Origin: Nitrosopumilaceae archaeon AB1(1)
Lineage (GTDB): Archaea > Thermoproteota > Nitrososphaeria > Nitrososphaerales > Nitrosopumilaceae
DNA length: 34,602 bases
Direction: 5' to 3'
NCBI GenBank assembly: GCA_033471095.1
Contig: CP136752.1
Coordinates: forward strand, 829,348 to 863,949
Part shown: positions 32,027-34,602 of the stretch, in pieces
Layout of the letters: each line of letters opens with the position of its first letter
Position numbering within the stretch: the first letter of the stretch is position 1
Position numbers and translations under genes: made by a program
The notes under the pieces: model-generated
Seen by the model: only the letters and a program-made list of their open reading frames with translations
The model's database searches: none
What the model was told of the DNA's origin: nothing

Positions 32027-32100
32027 GCAGTTGTAGTATAGTTTGGTTATTATTCGAGCTTGCCAAGTTCGTGACCCGGGTCCGAATCCCGGCAACTGCA
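32027..32100 (+). tRNA. tRNA-Gly (anticodon GCC)
   Basis: The acceptor GCAGTTG pairs with CAACTGC, the anticodon stem CGAGC pairs with GTTCG (one G-T pair) around loop TTGCCAA (anticodon GCC), and the T arm is CCGGG-TCCGAAT-CCCGG. The discriminator is A at 32100. There is no intron and no encoded CCA. It lies between rpl10e and the convergent 137-aa gene. Confidence 0.94.
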
Positions 32101-32102
32101 TT

Positions 32103-32516
32103 TTAAATTACTAATGCTTTTTTAATTCTATCCAACGATTCTTTGATTTTTTCTGGACGCGGTAATTGTATCATGAATATATTCTCTTCACCATTTCCAT
32201 AATCTGGAGCTAGTGCAAGTATTGTTGTATCGGCTAAGGCTTCAAAAAAATCTAAAGATTTGTTTGCGTTTAATAGTACTTGTTCTTTTATATTTCCTAC
32301 TGAAAATGTCATTTGGACATCGACGAAAACATGTCCTAAATCATCTTGCAATATGTTCAGATTGGTATCGACTATGGCAGGTTTTCCTGCCATAACATTC
32401 ATTATTTCTGCAAATTTCTTTTTGTCTAATATTATACATGGTACCTTTTTATTTTCAAAATCTACCATCGTGGTTTTTTCATGAACCTTACTTAGTAGAT
32501 AATTATATTCATTCAT
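32103..32516 (-). CDS. Hypothetical protein coupled to the antiporter, 137 aa
   Basis: It is a soluble protein from ATG 32516 with KTTMVDFENKKVPCIILDKK, the helix FAEIMNVMAGKPAIV, the strand-rich HVFVDVQMTFSVGNIKEQVLL and an ANKSLDFFEALADTTILAL helix. I do not recognise it. The frame is open upstream, but this ATG overlaps the antiporter stop by 8 bases (ATGAATGA), the typical coupled arrangement. Position suggests a cytoplasmic partner or regulator of the transporter; this is inference only. The 3' end is 3 bases from tRNA-Gly on the opposite strand. Confidence 0.75.
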   Translation of the reverse strand: MNEYNYLLSKVHEKTTMVDFENKKVPCIILDKKKFAEIMNVMAGKPAIVDTNLNILQDDLGHVFVDVQMTFSVGNIKEQVLLNANKSLDFFEALADTTILALAPDYGNGEENIFMIQLPRPEKIKESLDRIKKALVI

Positions 32517-33828
32517 TTTCCACTCCTGTAATTTTTGGTATGGCTTTATCTGCAAGTTTGAATATTAGTGGAGTGATAAATGATGTGATTATTGTTATCA
32601 CGCCGATTAGTGGGAATAGAAACGCACTGATTGCACCGATGTCTATACCTGCTTTAATTATTACAATAGAGAATTCTCCTCTTGGCGCAGATAAAACAAA
32701 CGCTGAATGCATAGCCTTGGAACGCTCTCGACCAAATATTAAATTCCCACACAAACTTCCTCCAAATTTTACTGCAATTGTAACTGCAATGAGAATAATC
32801 GCAATTACGATATAATCATATATCTGACTTATATCCATAAGTGCACCTACGGATATGAAAAATATTGCCACAAACATATCTTTGATTGGACTAGATAGCA
32901 CTTTTGCAACTTCTGCAGATCGGGATTCTGCAACAAGTACGCCTGCTAGAAACGCACCTATGGCAACTGATAATCCTACAATATTTGCTAATAGTGCATA
33001 ACCGAAACACACTCCTAATACGCTTAGCAACAATATCTCACGATTCTCTGCACTAGCAACTCTGTCTATTAATCGTGGAATTATTTTGGTTCCTATGGTG
33101 AATGTTCCTATAATTAGACTTGCCGCTATGATTATCACAACAGCTACGCTCTCAATTGCCACAGAGCCTACTAGAGCAAATGATTGTAATGATGAAATCA
33201 AAATTACTGCGATTATATCTTCAATTATTAAAACTCCTAGTATCATTATAGATGACTCTTTTTTTATTCTTCCACTTTCTTCTAATAATTTTACAATTAT
33301 GGCAGTACTACTAATTGACAGCGCCGCACCAATGAATAATGCATCCATAAATCCTAATCCAAGTAGAGTTGCAACATAAAACACTGCGCCTAATGTTGAA
33401 AATAGACCTATTGTTCCAACACCGACTGCCATTCTTCCAATGGATTTAATTTTTGCATAAGGAAACTCAATTCCGATTACAAATAATAATAATATAACGC
33501 CAATTTCTGCAAATAAATTCATGGCAGAAATATCTGTCAAAAATCCTACTCCTTCTGTAGATAAATTTTCGCTATTTGGTATTAACCACGACCATAATGG
33601 AGATAGGGGGCCGATGATCATACCTGCAAACAAATACCCAATTATCAATGGCTGTCTAATTTTAAAAAATGCTAATGTAGTGATTGCTGCAACTATCATA
33701 ATTACTGCTAGATTTGTTACAAATCCTGTGTGGGGTAACTCTGGCTGCAACTGTTCTACTATATTGCCAAACACTGAGGTAACTGTACTGGAAATTTCAC
33801 TTTGTGTTTGCAGTAGAAAATTTTGCAT
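32509..33828 (-). CDS. Cation/proton antiporter, CPA2 (KefB/NapA-like) family
   Basis: The 439-residue membrane protein has about 12-13 hydrophobic segments after a short N-terminal tail. Family marks include FFKIRQPLIIGYLFAGMIIGP, LLLFVIGIEFPY, SISSTAIIVKLLEE and the acidic pair in GVLIIEDIIAVIL (the ion-site region of CPA2). SVAIGAFLAGVLVAES, MFVAIFFISVGALMD, and SAPRGEFSIVI follow. There is no RCK/TrkA domain at the C terminus, unlike Kef proteins. It should exchange Na+ or K+ for protons. A TATA-like box at 33848-33857 is centred about 25 bases before ATG 33828. It overlaps the next gene by 8 bases. Confidence 0.92.
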   Translation of the reverse strand: MQNFLLQTQSEISSTVTSVFGNIVEQLQPELPHTGFVTNLAVIMIVAAITTLAFFKIRQPLIIGYLFAGMIIGPLSPLWSWLIPNSENLSTEGVGFLTDISAMNLFAEIGVILLLFVIGIEFPYAKIKSIGRMAVGVGTIGLFSTLGAVFYVATLLGLGFMDALFIGAALSISSTAIIVKLLEESGRIKKESSIMILGVLIIEDIIAVILISSLQSFALVGSVAIESVAVVIIIAASLIIGTFTIGTKIIPRLIDRVASAENREILLLSVLGVCFGYALLANIVGLSVAIGAFLAGVLVAESRSAEVAKVLSSPIKDMFVAIFFISVGALMDISQIYDYIVIAIILIAVTIAVKFGGSLCGNLIFGRERSKAMHSAFVLSAPRGEFSIVIIKAGIDIGAISAFLFPLIGVITIITSFITPLIFKLADKAIPKITGVENE

Positions 33829-33846
33829 TCACTTTTACTCTTTATC

Positions 33847-34155
33847 TTAATTTAAAAGAGTTGATTTAATCGGTTCTAACATCTTTGGGTGTTTTGTCAT
33901 AATCGTTTTTGTAGGATTTTGATTTATGTATCTAGTCGTATTGTTAAATTCGTCAATCATTCTGGATTCTTCCTTACAAAGAAATTGTAAATTATATAAT
34001 ATCTGTGCTAGGGATTCTTTTTGAGGAATCATAATATTGTGTTTTTTACCATATTCAAATAATTGACGAATTGATCCCTCAAAATGATCACTTATATCTC
34101 TATTCACATTCATAATTTTTTCTAGTTGTTTAAATATTACATAATTACGTTCCAT
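33847..34155 (-). CDS. Hypothetical helical protein, 102 aa
   Basis: This is a soluble, mainly helical protein: VIFKQLEKIMNVNRDISDHF, EGSIRQLFEYGKKHN, SLAQILYNLQFLCKEESRMI. There is no membrane segment and no metal motif. It starts 7 bases after the stop of the 141-aa gene on the same strand and is probably in one transcript with it. Not recognised; the paired layout suggests the two products work together. Confidence 0.7.
   Translation of the reverse strand: MERNYVIFKQLEKIMNVNRDISDHFEGSIRQLFEYGKKHNIMIPQKESLAQILYNLQFLCKEESRMIDEFNNTTRYINQNPTKTIMTKHPKMLEPIKSTLLN
33848..33857 (-). promoter_or_regulatory. TATA-like box of the antiporter
   Basis: The minus strand reads TTTTAAATTA, centred about 25 bases before ATG 33828. 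It overlaps the end of the upstream gene, so the antiporter has its own promoter. Confidence 0.5.
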
Positions 34156-34162
34156 ATTCTAT

Positions 34163-34588
34163 CTACTCCTCTGTGGTTTTGACATGATTTACATATTTGT
34201 CTACCCAATCCAAAATGGGCTCTCTCTCTTTATAATTCATAGCTATTTCTTTTAATTGATTAATGTCTGAACCCGTACCATCTAATGTTTTTAGTATATT
34301 TTTTACATATTTATCTTTTAAATACCAATGAGAAACAGCAAATTTTTCAAAAGTATCTATATTAATATCTGAAAAAACGGCTTTTGCCAAACTTTTAAAC
34401 ATTTTCATTAAGGCTTGCTCGCCAATACTCGATCCTGTTGGAGCTGTGAATGATTCTATAATATCTCTGGATTTTTTTAAATTTTCTTTTTCTGTTTTAA
34501 AATATTCTTTTAAAGTATCTGGCAGATATTTTTCTCTCTGATATTCATAAGTATCTGACATTATTTTTTCCCTTTTGCTTTTATCCAT
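34163..34588 (-). CDS. Hypothetical charged protein, 141 aa, near window edge
   Basis: It is a charged, helical protein (EYQREKYLPDTLKEYFKTEK, IGEQALMKMFKSLAKAVFSD, DKYVKNILKTLDG). ATG 34588 is the first start; ATG 34561 (MSDTYEYQ), preceded by an AGGGAA stretch, is a good alternative and would shorten it by nine residues. The window ends 14 bases upstream, so a promoter or preceding gene cannot be seen. Not recognised. Cotranscribed with the 102-aa gene, with a 7-base gap. Confidence 0.65.
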   Translation of the reverse strand: MDKSKREKIMSDTYEYQREKYLPDTLKEYFKTEKENLKKSRDIIESFTAPTGSSIGEQALMKMFKSLAKAVFSDINIDTFEKFAVSHWYLKDKYVKNILKTLDGTGSDINQLKEIAMNYKEREPILDWVDKYVNHVKTTEE

Positions 34589-34602
34589 TCATTCAAAGCT
34601 CT

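Noticed and set aside
1-34602. Mobile elements, prophage or defence island
   Set aside because: No transposase, integrase, terminal inverted repeats or restriction/toxin gene pair was seen; the window is mostly housekeeping.

Overview
The window looks like a piece of an AT-rich ammonia-oxidising-type archaeal chromosome (Nitrososphaerota, formerly Thaumarchaeota; Nitrosopumilales-like by composition). I infer this from archaeal ribosomal protein L10e, archaeal-type PheRS and ValRS, an archaeal tRNA-intron endonuclease subunit, an intron-bearing tRNA-Trp, tRNAs without encoded CCA, PdxS/PdxT, archaeal phosphoglycerate kinase, and TATA-like boxes centred about 26 bases before start codons, which points to largely leaderless transcription. 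No database search was possible.

Layout. 1-600: 5' part of hemB and tRNA-Ala, both on the minus strand. 753-4831: plus-strand run of an unknown protein, pterin dehydratase, a PD-(D/E)XK-like protein and valyl-tRNA synthetase. 4828-7040: minus-strand pdxS-pdxT (vitamin B6) and a small membrane-anchored protein. 7129-7278: tRNA-Trp with two predicted introns. 7286-9550: mitochondrial-type aconitase, minus strand. 9648-11264: an unknown protein, a HELAH metallopeptidase-like protein and an EVE-domain protein. 11511-14578: pheS-pheT. 14580-15900: small or doubtful ORFs in AT-rich DNA. 15915-19646: tetrapyrrole operon hemL, a hemC-uroporphyrinogen methyltransferase fusion, and hemD. 19701-24539: Fe-S assembly cluster sufB, a split sufD, sufS, sufU and a small zinc-ribbon-like gene. 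24529-26777: pgk, a PAP2 phosphatase and a small unknown gene. 26933-28975: a coiled-coil protein with a very long, perfectly repeated Lys/Arg tail. 29084-32100: tRNA-Glu, a frameshifted SIMPL-domain gene, a PLD-like protein, an endA-like gene, rpl10e and tRNA-Gly. 32103-34588: a cation/proton antiporter with a coupled small gene, then two unknown genes.

How it fits together. Most of the window is housekeeping: tRNA charging and splicing, tetrapyrrole precursors for siroheme/haem/cobalamin, PLP synthesis (used by HemL and SufS here), Fe-S assembly (needed by aconitase) and central carbon metabolism. The most unusual item is the 680-residue protein at 26933-28975: a coiled-coil head plus a histone-H1-like basic tail made of 21 copies of one 13-residue core, identical at the DNA level as far as I can read. 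Other notable points are the in-frame TGA that splits sufD, the frameshift that detaches the membrane anchor from the SIMPL gene, the HemC-SUMT fusion, the double-intron tRNA-Trp, and an EndA homologue that appears to lack its catalytic histidine.
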